DNA of 64,000 bases, taken from RGIG8775 sp045660295. Lineage in GTDB: Bacteria > Bacillota > Clostridia > Oscillospirales > CAG-272. The stretch is from positions 43,753 through 107,752 of the forward strand of contig JAZRDN010000031.1 in assembly GCA_045660295.1 (NCBI GenBank). Reading direction: 5' to 3'. The notes under the pieces were generated by a model. The model did no database searches and was not told the DNA's origin. It worked only from the letters and a program-made list of their open reading frames with translations. The position numbers were made by a program, and so were the translations under genes. Of this stretch, positions 18,246 to 26,891 are shown in pieces; the first letter of the stretch is position 1; each line of letters starts with the position of its first letter.

Positions 18246-19574
18246 ATGCCAATTCAGCTTTCAGACCATTTTACATATAAAAGACTTATCCGCTTTGTTT
18301 TTCCGTCTGTGATAATGATGATATTTACGTCGGTATACGGAGTGGTAGACGGCGTGTTTGTCTCCAATTTCGTGGGCGAAACGCCCTTTGCGGCAATAAA
18401 TCTCATCATGCCATTCTGTATGCTTCTCGGCGCGGTGGGTTTTATGGTGGGAACGGGCGGCAGCGCGCTGGTGTCAAAGTATCTCGGTGAGGGAGATAAG
18501 GAGCGCGCTAACCGAGTCTTTTCAATGCTTATCTACGTTTCGGTAATTTTCGGCGCAATTATCTCTGCGCTTGGATATATTTTTATAGAGCCCGTTGCAC
18601 TGCTCCTCGGAGCAAAGGGCGATATGGTGGGATATTGCGTCACCTACGGCAGATTTCTTTTCGTGGGAATAGTGCCTTTTATTCTCCAAAACGAGTTTCA
18701 AAGCTTTCTTATAGTTGCCGAAAAGCCACAGATAGGACTTGGGGTTACAGTGGCGGCAGGACTTACCAATATCGTGCTTGACGCGCTTTTCGTGGCGGTC
18801 TTTAAGTGGGGACTTGAGGGCGCGGCGCTCGCTACGGTCACCAGTCAGCTTGTGGGCGGCGCAGTTCCGCTGTTTTATTTTTGCCTTAATAAAAAAAGTC
18901 CGTTAAGGCTGGGCAAGGCGGTTCTCGACCTCAGAGCACTGGGGCAGACCTGCATTAATGGGTCCTCAGAGATGATGACCAATATTTCTATGTCGTTTGT
19001 CAATATACTCTATAACTTTCAGCTTATGCTTTTCGCGGGCGAGAGCGGTGTTGCGGCTTATGGCGTTATAATGTATACCAACTTTATTTTTATATCGGTC
19101 TTTCTCGGATATTCTATCGGCGTAGCACCCATAGTCAGCTATCATTACGGCGCGCAAAATCACGCCGAGCTAAAGAGTCTTTATAAAAAGAGCCTTGCGT
19201 TTATTGCGGTGTCCTCGCTTGTGCTGACCGCGATTGCCGAGCTGCTCGCGCTTCCGCTTTCAAAAATCTTTGTAAGTTATAATAAGGAGCTTTTTGATAT
19301 GACGGTGAGAGCATTTATGATATATTCACTCTCCTTCATTTTCGCAGGCTTCAATATCTTCGGCTCGGGATTCTTCACCGCGCTTAATAACGGTGTTGTT
19401 TCGGCGATAATCTCATTTTTGCGAACGCTTGTATTTCAGGTGGCGGCGGTGCTTCTGCTTCCTGTGTTCTTCAAGCTCGACGGTATCTGGTTTTCCATAG
19501 TCTGCGCCGAGCTTCTTGCCATTGCCGTAACCGGCGGATTACTTGTCAAGATGCGAAAACGGTACAATTATTAA
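18246..19574 (+). CDS. MATE family efflux transporter
   Basis: 442 residues and about 12 hydrophobic segments in two homologous halves. The start KRLIRFVFPSVIMMIFTSVY and the following VVDGVFVSNFVGETPFAAIN are typical of the DinF/NorM-like MATE branch in Firmicutes; these are proton- or sodium-driven exporters of cationic drugs or metabolites. ATG at 18246 has GGGAGG 6 nt upstream; an upstream open frame runs through the promoter and was rejected. Single-gene unit with promoter and terminator. Substrate unknown. Confidence 0.9.
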   Translation: MPIQLSDHFTYKRLIRFVFPSVIMMIFTSVYGVVDGVFVSNFVGETPFAAINLIMPFCMLLGAVGFMVGTGGSALVSKYLGEGDKERANRVFSMLIYVSVIFGAIISALGYIFIEPVALLLGAKGDMVGYCVTYGRFLFVGIVPFILQNEFQSFLIVAEKPQIGLGVTVAAGLTNIVLDALFVAVFKWGLEGAALATVTSQLVGGAVPLFYFCLNKKSPLRLGKAVLDLRALGQTCINGSSEMMTNISMSFVNILYNFQLMLFAGESGVAAYGVIMYTNFIFISVFLGYSIGVAPIVSYHYGAQNHAELKSLYKKSLAFIAVSSLVLTAIAELLALPLSKIFVSYNKELFDMTVRAFMIYSLSFIFAGFNIFGSGFFTALNNGVVSAIISFLRTLVFQVAAVLLLPVFFKLDGIWFSIVCAELLAIAVTGGLLVKMRKRYNY

Positions 19575-19583
19575 TATTAAAAC

Positions 19584-19634
19584 AACCTCTGAGAGCCTTG
19601 CAGAGTATGCTTTGGCTTCAGAGGTTTATTTTTT
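19584..19634 (+). terminator. Terminator of the MATE gene
   Basis: AACCTCTGA (19584-19592) pairs with TCAGAGGTT (19618-19626) and is followed by a T-rich run. Confidence 0.75.
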
Positions 19635-19661
19635 ATGCTTTTGTAATTATGAACTATAAGC

Positions 19662-19690
19662 AAAAAGGCTGTTTTTTACAACAGCCTTTT
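19662..19690 (-). terminator. Terminator of the FAD/Rieske gene
   Basis: AAAAGGCTGTT-TTTTAC-AACAGCCTTTT, 11-bp stem with A/T runs on both sides, directly after the stop of the minus-strand gene. Confidence 0.8.
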
Positions 19691-19697
19691 GCGGTAT

Positions 19698-20996
19698 CTA
19701 CATCTTTTTGTCATCGGTGGCGGGATTGTCTATCAGCTTGCCGTTCTCGGTAAAACGTGAGCCGTGGCAGGGGCAATCCCACGAGTGCTCCTGCTTGTTG
19801 TATTTCAGCGCGCAACCCAAATGCGGACAGCGCGGAGCGGTGGGCGTTAGCAGATTTGTCAATGTTTCCACCGCGTTTATTGCCAATTGCGGACGCAAAA
19901 TGCTTCTTGACGGCGAAAACACCTCGGCGTATTGGCTTTTTTTACCGATTATCTCGCCGCAAAGAATGTCTGCCGCCGCCATAGCCGAGGTCATGCCCCA
20001 TTTGTTGAAGCCCGTTGCCACGTAAAGGTTTTCTGTGCGCGGTGAATAGCGCCCCACGTAGGGAATGCCGTCAAGCGTCATGCAGTCCTGCGTGGCAAAG
20101 CGGTATATAACTCGGCTTTTGGGATAATTCAGACGGGCAAAGGCTTCAAGCTCATGCCAGCCGCCGCCCTTTTTGCCTGTTCGGTGACTTCCGCCACCCA
20201 GAAGCAGAAGATTTCCGTGATTTCGGAAGGAGAGCCCTTTTTCGGCTTCGTCAACGTATATCCCGTTCGGTTGCGAGGCGTTTTCAAGTGCCAGAACGTA
20301 AGAGCGGTGCTGATACATTTTGACAAAATAAAATCCGTGCTTGTTGATAAAAGGGAAGTGGGTCGCCACGATAATTTTCCGCGCGCGTATTTTTCCGCGG
20401 TTAGTGATAGCGCCGTCCGCGGTCAGCTCAAGCACCTTGGTGTTTTCGAATATTTTCAGGTTTTTGGCTATTGCGTATAAAAATTTCAACGGATGAAATT
20501 GCGCTTGCCCGCTAACCTTTACCGCACCCACAACAGAGAGGGGAATTGACGGCTTTGATACAAGCTCGGCGGGAATGCCCAGCGAGTTCAATGTTTCTGC
20601 CTCTTTTTCAAGCCTTTGCCTGTCGTCTGTTGAATATACGAAGGAGTCGCGTGCCTCAAAATCGCAGTCAATGTCCTGGCATAGCTCTCGGTATTTGTCA
20701 AGCGCGCGCATGTTTGCTTCAAGGTACATAAGCGCTCGCTCTTTTCCGAATGTGCGTATGAGCTTGTCGTATATTAACCCATGCTGAAACGTGACTTTGG
20801 CGGTAGTGTTTTTTGTGATGCCGCCGCATATCTCGCCAGCCTCTACCAGCGCGTAATTCACACCCGCGCTCCCCAGTGCGTGAGCGCATAAAATTCCCGT
20901 TATACCGCCGCCTATTATAAGCACGTCAACCTTTATGTCGCTTTTCAATGCTTCAAAACACGGTTTTTCTGCCGTTTTGCTCCATACGGATATCAT
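19698..20996 (-). CDS. FAD-dependent oxidoreductase with C-terminal Rieske [2Fe-2S] domain
   Basis: 432 residues. The N-terminal Rossmann motif IIGGGITGILCAHAL and VEAGEICGGITKNTTAKVT place it in the DAO/GlcD-like FAD family. The last ~60 residues form a Rieske domain with CPHLGC and CPCHGSRF, i.e. the Cys-X-His and Cys-X2-His pairs that hold a [2Fe-2S] cluster. The whole architecture is that of the YhfW-like proteins of Firmicutes. The electron partner and substrate are unknown. Monocistronic. The Rieske cluster makes it likely to take part in electron transfer rather than simple amine oxidation (inference). Confidence 0.85.
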   Translation of the reverse strand: MISVWSKTAEKPCFEALKSDIKVDVLIIGGGITGILCAHALGSAGVNYALVEAGEICGGITKNTTAKVTFQHGLIYDKLIRTFGKERALMYLEANMRALDKYRELCQDIDCDFEARDSFVYSTDDRQRLEKEAETLNSLGIPAELVSKPSIPLSVVGAVKVSGQAQFHPLKFLYAIAKNLKIFENTKVLELTADGAITNRGKIRARKIIVATHFPFINKHGFYFVKMYQHRSYVLALENASQPNGIYVDEAEKGLSFRNHGNLLLLGGGSHRTGKKGGGWHELEAFARLNYPKSRVIYRFATQDCMTLDGIPYVGRYSPRTENLYVATGFNKWGMTSAMAAADILCGEIIGKKSQYAEVFSPSRSILRPQLAINAVETLTNLLTPTAPRCPHLGCALKYNKQEHSWDCPCHGSRFTENGKLIDNPATDDKKM

Positions 20997-21049
20997 TATA
21001 TCACCTCTGCCTTAGTATGCCCGTTTCTATCGGTTTTTTTGCGTGATTA

Positions 21050-21090
21050 AAAAATATAAAAAGGCGGTTAAGCAAATTTGCTTAACCGCC
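21050..21090 (-). terminator. Terminator of glnA
   Basis: GGCGGTTAAGCAAATTTGCTTAACCGCC is a near-perfect 14-bp palindrome (21063-21090) with a T-rich tract on the minus strand. Confidence 0.85.
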
Positions 21091-21099
21091 GAAGCTCTA

Positions 21100-22524
21100 T
21101 TAAAGATTGTAGTATCTGTCAAACTCAGCGGGATGAGGAATCTTCGACATCTCACTGCACTCCGCGCGCTTGTTCTTGATAAAGTTCGCAAGAAGCTCCT
21201 CGGGGAATACTCCGCCCTCTGTGAGGTAAGCGTGGTCAGCCTCAAGCGCGTTAAGCGCCTCGGGAAGCGATGTGGGAAGACCCTGAAGCTTTGCCTTTTC
21301 CTCGTCGGAAAGATGGAACAGATTGAAGTCGTAAGGTCCCCAGCCGTTTGCGTGGGGGTCTATCTTGTTCTTTATTCCGTCAAGACCCGCCATAAGGATA
21401 GCTGCGTAGCAGAAATAGGGGTTGCAGGTAGCGTCGGGGTTGCGAAGCTCAAAACGGCGCTTGTCGGGGCTCTTAGCGTAAGCGGGGATTCTTATTACCG
21501 CGCTTCTGTTAGAGGTAGCGTAACCAACTGTAACGGGAGCCTCAAATCCGGGAACAAGACGCTTGAAGGAGTTTGTACTTGGATTTGTGAGCGCGCAAAG
21601 CGAAGCGATGTGCTTAAGAAGTCCGCCCATAAAGTAGTGCGCTGTCTCGCTGAGGTGCGCGTAGCCGTTGTCGTCGGAGAATACGGGCTGTCCGTCCTTC
21701 ATAAGAAGCATGTGGACGTGCATACCGCTTCCTGCCTCGCCGTAGATAGGCTTGGGCATGAACGTAGCGGTCTTGCCGTGCTTGAGCGCTGTGTTGTGAA
21801 TGATATATTTTATCATCATCGTAGCGTCAGCCATGTGAACTACCTCTCCAAGCTGAGGCTCGTTCTCAAACTGACCCGAAGCGGCTACCTCGCGGTGATG
21901 ATAGTTGATCTCAATACCCGCGTCCTTCATGTGCAGGCACATTTCACTGCGGCACTCGTAGGAAACGTCAAAGGGCTTGGCGATATGATAGTTTTTCTGC
22001 TTGGGAACAACTACGCCAAGACCGTTGCTGTCGCTGTTCCAGTAGGACTGCTCCGCGTCTACAGAAGCCGCAATGCAGTTGGGGTCAACGCTCCAACGCA
22101 CGTCGTCGAAAAGGTAGAACTCAAACTCGGGAAGAATAAGCATAGTGTCAGCGACACCGCTGTCCTTCATGTGTTTGACCGCAGCCTTGATAATGTTTCT
22201 GGGGTACTGGGGAAGTGGACGGTTTTCGGGGGAGTCGATGATCATTGCATTACCCGTCATGGAAAGAGTAGGAATTTCGCAGAAGGGGTCAATAACCGCG
22301 GTGTCGGGGTCGGGAATAAACACCATATCGCTCTTTTCAACCACCGCGTAGCCGTAGTTGGAAGCGTCAAATCCGATTCCGCTTTTCATTATGTCCTCTG
22401 AAAAATTCTCTGCGGGAATAGTAACGTGACGGTACTGTCCGTTGATATCAACCATTTTGAAATCAACCATTTTTATACCGTTGTCTTTGATCATTGTCAT
22501 GATCTCTTTGATGCTTTTTGCCAT
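21100..22524 (-). CDS. glnA: Glutamine synthetase type I
   Basis: 474 residues. GlnA makes glutamine from glutamate, ammonia and ATP. The beta-grasp N-terminus is followed by the catalytic part with EFEFYLFD, MCLHMKDAGIEINYHHREVA, GSGMHVHMLLMKDG, VPGFEAPVTVGYATSNRSA and the late FELRNPDATCNPYFCYAAIL. Length and motifs fit GSI enzymes. Monocistronic, with an ideal promoter. I saw no glnR or adenylylation partner nearby, so regulation is not evident. Confidence 0.95.
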   Translation of the reverse strand: MAKSIKEIMTMIKDNGIKMVDFKMVDINGQYRHVTIPAENFSEDIMKSGIGFDASNYGYAVVEKSDMVFIPDPDTAVIDPFCEIPTLSMTGNAMIIDSPENRPLPQYPRNIIKAAVKHMKDSGVADTMLILPEFEFYLFDDVRWSVDPNCIAASVDAEQSYWNSDSNGLGVVVPKQKNYHIAKPFDVSYECRSEMCLHMKDAGIEINYHHREVAASGQFENEPQLGEVVHMADATMMIKYIIHNTALKHGKTATFMPKPIYGEAGSGMHVHMLLMKDGQPVFSDDNGYAHLSETAHYFMGGLLKHIASLCALTNPSTNSFKRLVPGFEAPVTVGYATSNRSAVIRIPAYAKSPDKRRFELRNPDATCNPYFCYAAILMAGLDGIKNKIDPHANGWGPYDFNLFHLSDEEKAKLQGLPTSLPEALNALEADHAYLTEGGVFPEELLANFIKNKRAECSEMSKIPHPAEFDRYYNL

Positions 22525-22554
22525 AAAACTGTTGCTCCTTTATCCATTTTTTTC

Positions 22555-22583
22555 AGTATAACACAAAATAAGCCGATTGTCAA
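22555..22583 (-). promoter_or_regulatory. Sigma-A promoter of glnA
   Basis: Minus strand TTGACA (22578-22583), 17 nt, TATACT (22555-22560), 31 nt before the ATG. Confidence 0.75.
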
Positions 22584-22602
22584 TATAATGTAGCTTTTTG
22601 TT

Positions 22603-22631
22603 TTGGCAGGGGCAGGAGGATTCTGAACCTG
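22603..22631 (-). repeat. Duplicated 3' fragment of the tRNA-Trp gene
   Basis: TTGGCAGGGGCAGGAGGATTC followed by TGAACC repeats the CCA end, acceptor strand and T-arm of the tRNA at 22761-22836, with one inserted T. After it the sequence diverges. Such 3'-end copies arise from integrases that use tRNA genes or from a partly deleted tandem tRNA; the ~130 nt between the copies encode nothing recognisable. Confidence 0.7.
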
Positions 22632-22723
22632 GCTTGCGGTAAATGCGGCGAGATTGGGCAGTTTAGCCTACGCAAGCCCGCAATTCCTTCGGAATTGGAG
22701 TTCGAAAATACTATACACATAAC

Positions 22724-22760
22724 AAAAAGAAAGAGACGGCTAAAGCCATCTCTTTCTTTT
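22724..22760 (-). terminator. Terminator of the tRNA-Trp gene
   Basis: AAAAAGAAAGAGA(C/T)GGC pairs across a short loop with GCC(A)TCTCTTTCTTTTT, directly after the CCA end on the minus strand. Confidence 0.8.
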
Positions 22761-22836
22761 TGGCAGGGGCAGGAGGATTCGAACCCGCGACCCACGGTTT
22801 TGGAGACCGGTACTCTACCAGCTGAGCTATACCCCT
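22761..22836 (-). tRNA. trnW: tRNA-Trp (anticodon CCA)
   Basis: 76 nt with encoded CCA. The acceptor stem AGGGGTA pairs with TGCCCCT, the D-arm is GCTC-AGCTGGTA-GAGT, the anticodon loop is CTCCAAA (CCA at 34-36) and the T-loop is TTCGAAT. The anticodon stem has one end mismatch and the T-stem one C-C mismatch, so it is a slightly imperfect but otherwise normal tRNA. No other tRNA is adjacent. Confidence 0.93.
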
Positions 22837-22919
22837 GTACAAGACCTATGTATTATACCACATCTTTTTTTGTTTTGCAAGGGGTTTTTGAAAAAAAGTC
22901 AAAAATTTTTATGCGCTAC

Positions 22920-22948
22920 TTGAATATAGGTGTAAAATGTGATAAAAT
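22920..22948 (+). promoter_or_regulatory. Sigma-A promoter of ymdB
   Basis: TTGAAT (22920-22925), 17 nt, TAAAAT (22943-22948), 31 nt before the ATG. Confidence 0.65.
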
Positions 22949-22979
22949 ATATGCGTATTCAACCGAAAGGACAAGTGAA

Positions 22980-23750
22980 ATGAGAATTTTAGCTATTGGA
23001 GACATTGTCGGGCTTAAGACGGTGGACTATTTACGCGAAAAGCTTTGGCAATTCAGAAAAGAGAATAAGATAGATTTTGTCGTAGCCAACGGCGAGAATA
23101 CCAACGATATTTTCGGGCTTGGTGTTGACGAGGCAAAGGCGCTTCTTGATTGCGGTGTGGACATTATTACAACCGGTAACCACGTTTGGGGGCGTAGGGA
23201 TATATATGATTTTCTTGATAATTCGGAGGCGGTTATACGTCCCGCCAACTATCCTTCGGGATCGCCCGGTAGCGGATATACTATAGCAAACGCTGACGGC
23301 TTCAAGATACTCTGTATCAACGTGCTCGGTACGGTGTTTATGGACTCACTGGCATCTCCCTTTGAGGCGGTTGACTCTATCCTCGCTCGCGAGGAGGGAA
23401 ACTATGATATCGCGTTGCTTGACGTGCATGCCGAGGCAACCTCGGAGAAGGTGGCGATAGGCTATTATTTTGACGGCAGAATAAACGCTATTTTTGGCAC
23501 GCACACCCATGTTCCCACCGCCGATGAGCAGATACTGCCTATGGGAAGCGGATATATTACCGACCTCGGTATGACAGGACCAAAGGACGGAATTTTGGGC
23601 GTTGACAAGGAATGTGTTCTTTATCGTTTCACAACAAAAATGCCCAAAAGATATGTTGTCGCACAAGGTGATATCGAAGCACAGGGCGTAATTTTCGACA
23701 TAGATCCATTCGCAAAGAAAACACTTTCGGTTAAGAGAGTGAAGCTGTGA
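22980..23750 (+). CDS. ymdB: YmdB family metallophosphoesterase (cyclic nucleotide phosphodiesterase)
   Basis: 256 residues, the family length. Metal-binding motifs are ILAIGDIVG (Asp), VVANGENTN (Asn/Glu), TTGNHVWGRRD (His), LDVHAEATSEK (His) and FGTHTHVPTADE (His-x-His). In Bacillus subtilis YmdB hydrolyses 2',3'-cAMP and affects sporulation and biofilm gene expression. ATG at 22980 follows GAAAGGAC and agrees with the family start MRILAIGD; the open frame upstream runs through the tRNA and is not coding. Commonly found next to rny; here it is alone. Confidence 0.92.
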   Translation: MRILAIGDIVGLKTVDYLREKLWQFRKENKIDFVVANGENTNDIFGLGVDEAKALLDCGVDIITTGNHVWGRRDIYDFLDNSEAVIRPANYPSGSPGSGYTIANADGFKILCINVLGTVFMDSLASPFEAVDSILAREEGNYDIALLDVHAEATSEKVAIGYYFDGRINAIFGTHTHVPTADEQILPMGSGYITDLGMTGPKDGILGVDKECVLYRFTTKMPKRYVVAQGDIEAQGVIFDIDPFAKKTLSVKRVKL

Positions 23751-23782
23751 TTTGATAATGGCACTAATATTTAAAACTCAAC

Positions 23783-23818
23783 AGAACCGATAGGATAAAT
23801 GCCTATTGGTTCTTTTTG
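23783..23818 (+). terminator. Terminator of ymdB
   Basis: AGAACCGATAGG and CCTATTGGTTCT with a 7-nt loop, followed by TTTTT. Confidence 0.8.
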
Positions 23819-23856
23819 GTTTCATTATGAAGGGCTGAAAATATTTGCAAACAACA

Positions 23857-23886
23857 GAAAAACACCGCCTTTCAGACGGTGTTTTT
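23857..23886 (-). terminator. Terminator of gpmI
   Basis: AAAAACACCG and CGGTGTTTTT enclose an 8-nt loop; about 75 nt beyond the gpmI stop. Confidence 0.75.
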
Positions 23887-23959
23887 CGTATTGCGTTAAG
23901 TTATGTTCGCACTTGCGTATGTGCGTGTGTGCGAAGCGGTTGCCCCCACCGGCAGGTGG

Positions 23960-25612
23960 TTACTTGATTTCAATAATCGACTCGTCCCACATATCGGGTG
24001 CCTCGTAACCCATAAGGTTTACCATTGTAGCCGCTACGTTGGAGAGACCGAACTGACCGTTGTCAGCCTTTACGGTATACTTATCCGCGCATACGTTGTC
24101 GTAAATGATGCAGGGAACGGGGTTGAGTGTGTGGCTTGTCTTTGCCTTGAAGTTGCCGTTCTTGTCAGCCTTGGGCTGTCCGGATTTCTTGTCCATTTCG
24201 TACATCTCGTCGGCGTTACCGTGGTCAGCTGTGATGAGAGCCACACCGCCCATCTTGTCAAGAACCTTAAGGATTCTGCCAAGCTGAATGTCAAGCGCCT
24301 CAACAGAGCAACGGGTAGCCGCAAGTGAGCCTGTGTGACCTACCATGTCACCGTTAGGGAAGTTTACGCGGAGATATGCGTACTTGCCCGACTCGAGCGC
24401 CTCAATAAGGGCGTCGGTGATCTCGGCGCACTTCATCCAAGGTCTCTGCTCAAAGGGAACTGTGTCAGAGGGGATCTCAATATAAGTTTCAAGCTCCTCG
24501 GAGAACTTGCCAGACTTGTTTCCGTTCCAGAAATATGTCACGTGACCGTACTTTTGTGTTTCGGAAATAGCGAGAACGTTGATGCCGGTGCCCGCCATAT
24601 ATTCGCTCATGGTGTTTGTGATTTCGGGGGGATTTACGAGGTAGCGAGAGGGAATATGAAGGTCGCCGTCGTATTCGAGCATACCCGCGTAGATGACCTT
24701 GGGATAACGAACGCGGTCAAACTTGTCAAACTCTACGCTGTCAAAGGTCTTTGAAATCTCGATAGAACGGTCGCCGCGGAAATTGTAGAAGATAACGCTG
24801 TCGCCATCCTCAATTGTTCCCACGGGCTTGCCGTCCTCCGCGATAACGAAGGGGGGAAGATCCTGGTCGATTACCTTAAGCTCCTCGCGGTAGGTCTTTA
24901 CAGCCTCTGCTGCCGACGCAAACTGTCTCGCGTCGCCAAGCACGTGTGTGTGCCAGCCGCGCTCAACCATGGACCAGTCGGCCTCGTATCTGTCCATTGT
25001 TATCTGCATTCTTCCGCCGCCGCTTGCGATCTTGATGTCGAAGTCAGCACTGCGAAGGTCAGCGATAAACGCCTCGAAAGGCTCGATGTAATCGAGCGCC
25101 GAGGTCTCGCCAACGTCACGTCCGTCTATGAGAGTGTGAATTCTTACCTTGTTTACGCCTTCCGCCTTTGCCTGCTTTATCATAGCGGTAAGGTGGTCGA
25201 TGTGAGAGTGAACGTTACCGTCCGAGAAAAGACCGAGGAAGTGGAGTGTGCTGTTGTTGCTTTTTGCGTTAGAAATAAGAAGCTGCCATGTTTCGGAAGC
25301 AAACATCTTGCCCGATTCGATAGACTGGGAAACCAGCTTTGCGCCCTGCGCGAAGACCTGACCCGCACCGAGAGCGTTGTGACCGACCTCGGAGTTACCC
25401 ATGTCGTCGTCGGAGGGAAGTCCGACAGCCGTACCGTGAGCCTTGAGAGCTACCGTGGGGTACTTTGCCATAAGCATGTCAAGTGTGGGTGTGTAGGAAG
25501 TAGCAACGGCGTTTGAAACGGTGTCGGGAGCAAGTCCGATACCATCCATAACGATAGTAAGGACAGGACCCTTAACGCCGTCAAAGCCTGCAAGCTTTTT
25601 AAGTGTGTTCAT
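23960..25612 (-). CDS. gpmI: 2,3-bisphosphoglycerate-independent phosphoglycerate mutase
   Basis: 550 residues. It interconverts 3- and 2-phosphoglycerate in glycolysis and gluconeogenesis through a phosphoserine; the reactive Ser74 is in SDDDMGNSEVGHNALGAG. Other alkaline-phosphatase-fold metal motifs are VMDGIGLAPD at the N-terminus and LITADHGNADEM near the C-terminus. ATG at 25612 has TTGGAGG 9 nt upstream. Slightly longer than most GpmI (~510), mainly through insertions in the middle. Monocistronic with promoter and terminator. Confidence 0.95.
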   Translation of the reverse strand: MNTLKKLAGFDGVKGPVLTIVMDGIGLAPDTVSNAVATSYTPTLDMLMAKYPTVALKAHGTAVGLPSDDDMGNSEVGHNALGAGQVFAQGAKLVSQSIESGKMFASETWQLLISNAKSNNSTLHFLGLFSDGNVHSHIDHLTAMIKQAKAEGVNKVRIHTLIDGRDVGETSALDYIEPFEAFIADLRSADFDIKIASGGGRMQITMDRYEADWSMVERGWHTHVLGDARQFASAAEAVKTYREELKVIDQDLPPFVIAEDGKPVGTIEDGDSVIFYNFRGDRSIEISKTFDSVEFDKFDRVRYPKVIYAGMLEYDGDLHIPSRYLVNPPEITNTMSEYMAGTGINVLAISETQKYGHVTYFWNGNKSGKFSEELETYIEIPSDTVPFEQRPWMKCAEITDALIEALESGKYAYLRVNFPNGDMVGHTGSLAATRCSVEALDIQLGRILKVLDKMGGVALITADHGNADEMYEMDKKSGQPKADKNGNFKAKTSHTLNPVPCIIYDNVCADKYTVKADNGQFGLSNVAATMVNLMGYEAPDMWDESIIEIK

Positions 25613-25647
25613 ATATGAAACCTCCAAATTATTTACAATCAACTTAT

Positions 25648-25676
25648 AGTATACAATTTTTTCTCCGAAATATCAA
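25648..25676 (-). promoter_or_regulatory. Sigma-A promoter of gpmI
   Basis: Minus strand TTGATA (25671-25676), 17 nt, TATACT (25648-25653). Confidence 0.7.
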
Positions 25677-25715
25677 GGGGTAAAACAAAAAAATTCCAAA
25701 AAATTCTCAAAAGGC

Positions 25716-25744
25716 TTGCAAAAGGCGGAAATGTGGTGTATAAT
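25716..25744 (+). promoter_or_regulatory. Sigma-A promoter of the Mrp gene
   Basis: TTGCAA (25716-25721), 17 nt, TATAAT (25739-25744), 41 nt before the ATG; divergent from gpmI. Confidence 0.75.
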
Positions 25745-25785
25745 TAAGTGATAATATAAATTTCAACCGAAAGGAAGTAATAAAA

Positions 25786-26619
25786 ATGTCAGAATGTACA
25801 CACAACTGCTCCACCTGCTCGAGTAATTGTTCCGAAAGAAAGCAGGAGAGCATGTATGAGCCTCTTAACGCGCTTAGCAACGTAAAGCACGTAATAGGCG
25901 TAGTCAGCGGAAAGGGCGGCGTGGGTAAGTCGCTTGTTACCTCTATGCTTTCCGTTCTTATGCAGAGAGAGGGCTATAAAACGGCGATACTTGACGCCGA
26001 TATCACAGGTCCTTCTATCCCCAAGGCGTTCGGTCTTAAGGCAGGAATCGAGGGCGGACCCGAGGGAATGTTCCCCGCGCACAGCACTACGGGAATCGAC
26101 GTAATGTCGGTAAACCTTTTGCTTGAGGACGAGGATAAGCCCGTGGTTTGGAGAGGCCCCGTTATCGCGGGCACAGTAAAGCAGTTCTGGAGCGAGACCA
26201 TATGGAACGATATTGACTACATGTTCGTAGACTGCCCTCCCGGAACAGGCGACGTTCCGCTTACCGTGTTTCAGTCCATTCCGCTTGACGGCATCATTAT
26301 CGTAAGCAGTCCCCAGGAGCTTGTTTCGATGATAGTCGCAAAGGCGGCAAATATGGCACAGCTTATGAATATTCCCGTGCTTGGTCTTGTTGAGAATATG
26401 AGCTACGTTCTTTGCCCCGATTGCGGAAAGAGAATAGACGTGTTCGGCGAGAGCCACATTGGAGATATCGCCGATAAATTCGGCTACGACCTCATGGGGC
26501 AGATACCCATGGATCACAAGCTCGCGGCACTCGTTGACAGAGGAATGATAGAGCTTATGGAGAACGACTACCTTGATAAGGCTGTAACAATAATCAAAAA
26601 CAGATTTGAGAAAAAATGA
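25786..26619 (+). CDS. Mrp/NBP35 family iron-sulfur carrier ATPase
   Basis: 277 residues. The deviant Walker A is VVSGKGGVGKS (near residue 40); Walker B-like VDCPPGTGDVPLTV follows. The N-terminal 20 residues are cysteine-rich (CTHNCSTCSSNC) and a CPDCGK pair lies near residue 208; Mrp/ApbC proteins bind and transfer an Fe-S cluster through the second CxxC. Targets are not known here. The stop overlaps the start of a truncated oxidoreductase, so an FAD enzyme was once co-translated with it. Confidence 0.9.
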   Translation: MSECTHNCSTCSSNCSERKQESMYEPLNALSNVKHVIGVVSGKGGVGKSLVTSMLSVLMQREGYKTAILDADITGPSIPKAFGLKAGIEGGPEGMFPAHSTTGIDVMSVNLLLEDEDKPVVWRGPVIAGTVKQFWSETIWNDIDYMFVDCPPGTGDVPLTVFQSIPLDGIIIVSSPQELVSMIVAKAANMAQLMNIPVLGLVENMSYVLCPDCGKRIDVFGESHIGDIADKFGYDLMGQIPMDHKLAALVDRGMIELMENDYLDKAVTIIKNRFEKK

Positions 26620-26810
26620 GAATGATTATGGGCCTCAGAACTAAGTACGACGTAGTTGTTGTCGGCGGCGGTTTTGCAGGCGTTGGAGCGGCTATCGCTT
26701 GCTCCGATAAGATTGAAGTAAAAAATGTTGACACCAATAAATATCCACCCGCTATGCGGGTGGATATTTATTATGTGGCTTTTGTACTGAAAAATCATAA
26801 AAACTCTTGA
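26616..26810 (+). pseudogene. Truncated FAD-dependent oxidoreductase (N-terminal stump)
   Basis: The frame overlaps the Mrp stop (ATGA) and encodes KYDVVVVGGGFAGVGAAIAC, a clear FAD Rossmann start, but leaves homology at about residue 38 and runs straight into a perfect 17-bp terminator hairpin at 26736. So only ~10% of the gene is left, with its translational coupling intact. Remaining residues up to 64 are read-through of the hairpin. Confidence 0.8.
26736..26772 (+). terminator. Perfect 17-bp terminator hairpin
   Basis: AATAAATATCCACCCGC-TAT-GCGGGTGGATATTTATT. It ends the Mrp transcript. Confidence 0.85.
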
Positions 26811-26835
26811 CAATAATGCTCGATTGTGCTAATAT
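26807..26835 (+). promoter_or_regulatory. Strong sigma-A promoter of the surface-protein operon
   Basis: TTGACA (26807-26812), exactly 17 nt, TAATAT (26830-26835). Transcription would start near 26842, giving an unusually long leader of about 240 nt before the giant gene. Confidence 0.75.
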
Positions 26836-26891
26836 ATATCTACTTAGTATATTGACCGGTACAATACTTACTTTTGAAAGGAGAACATGCC

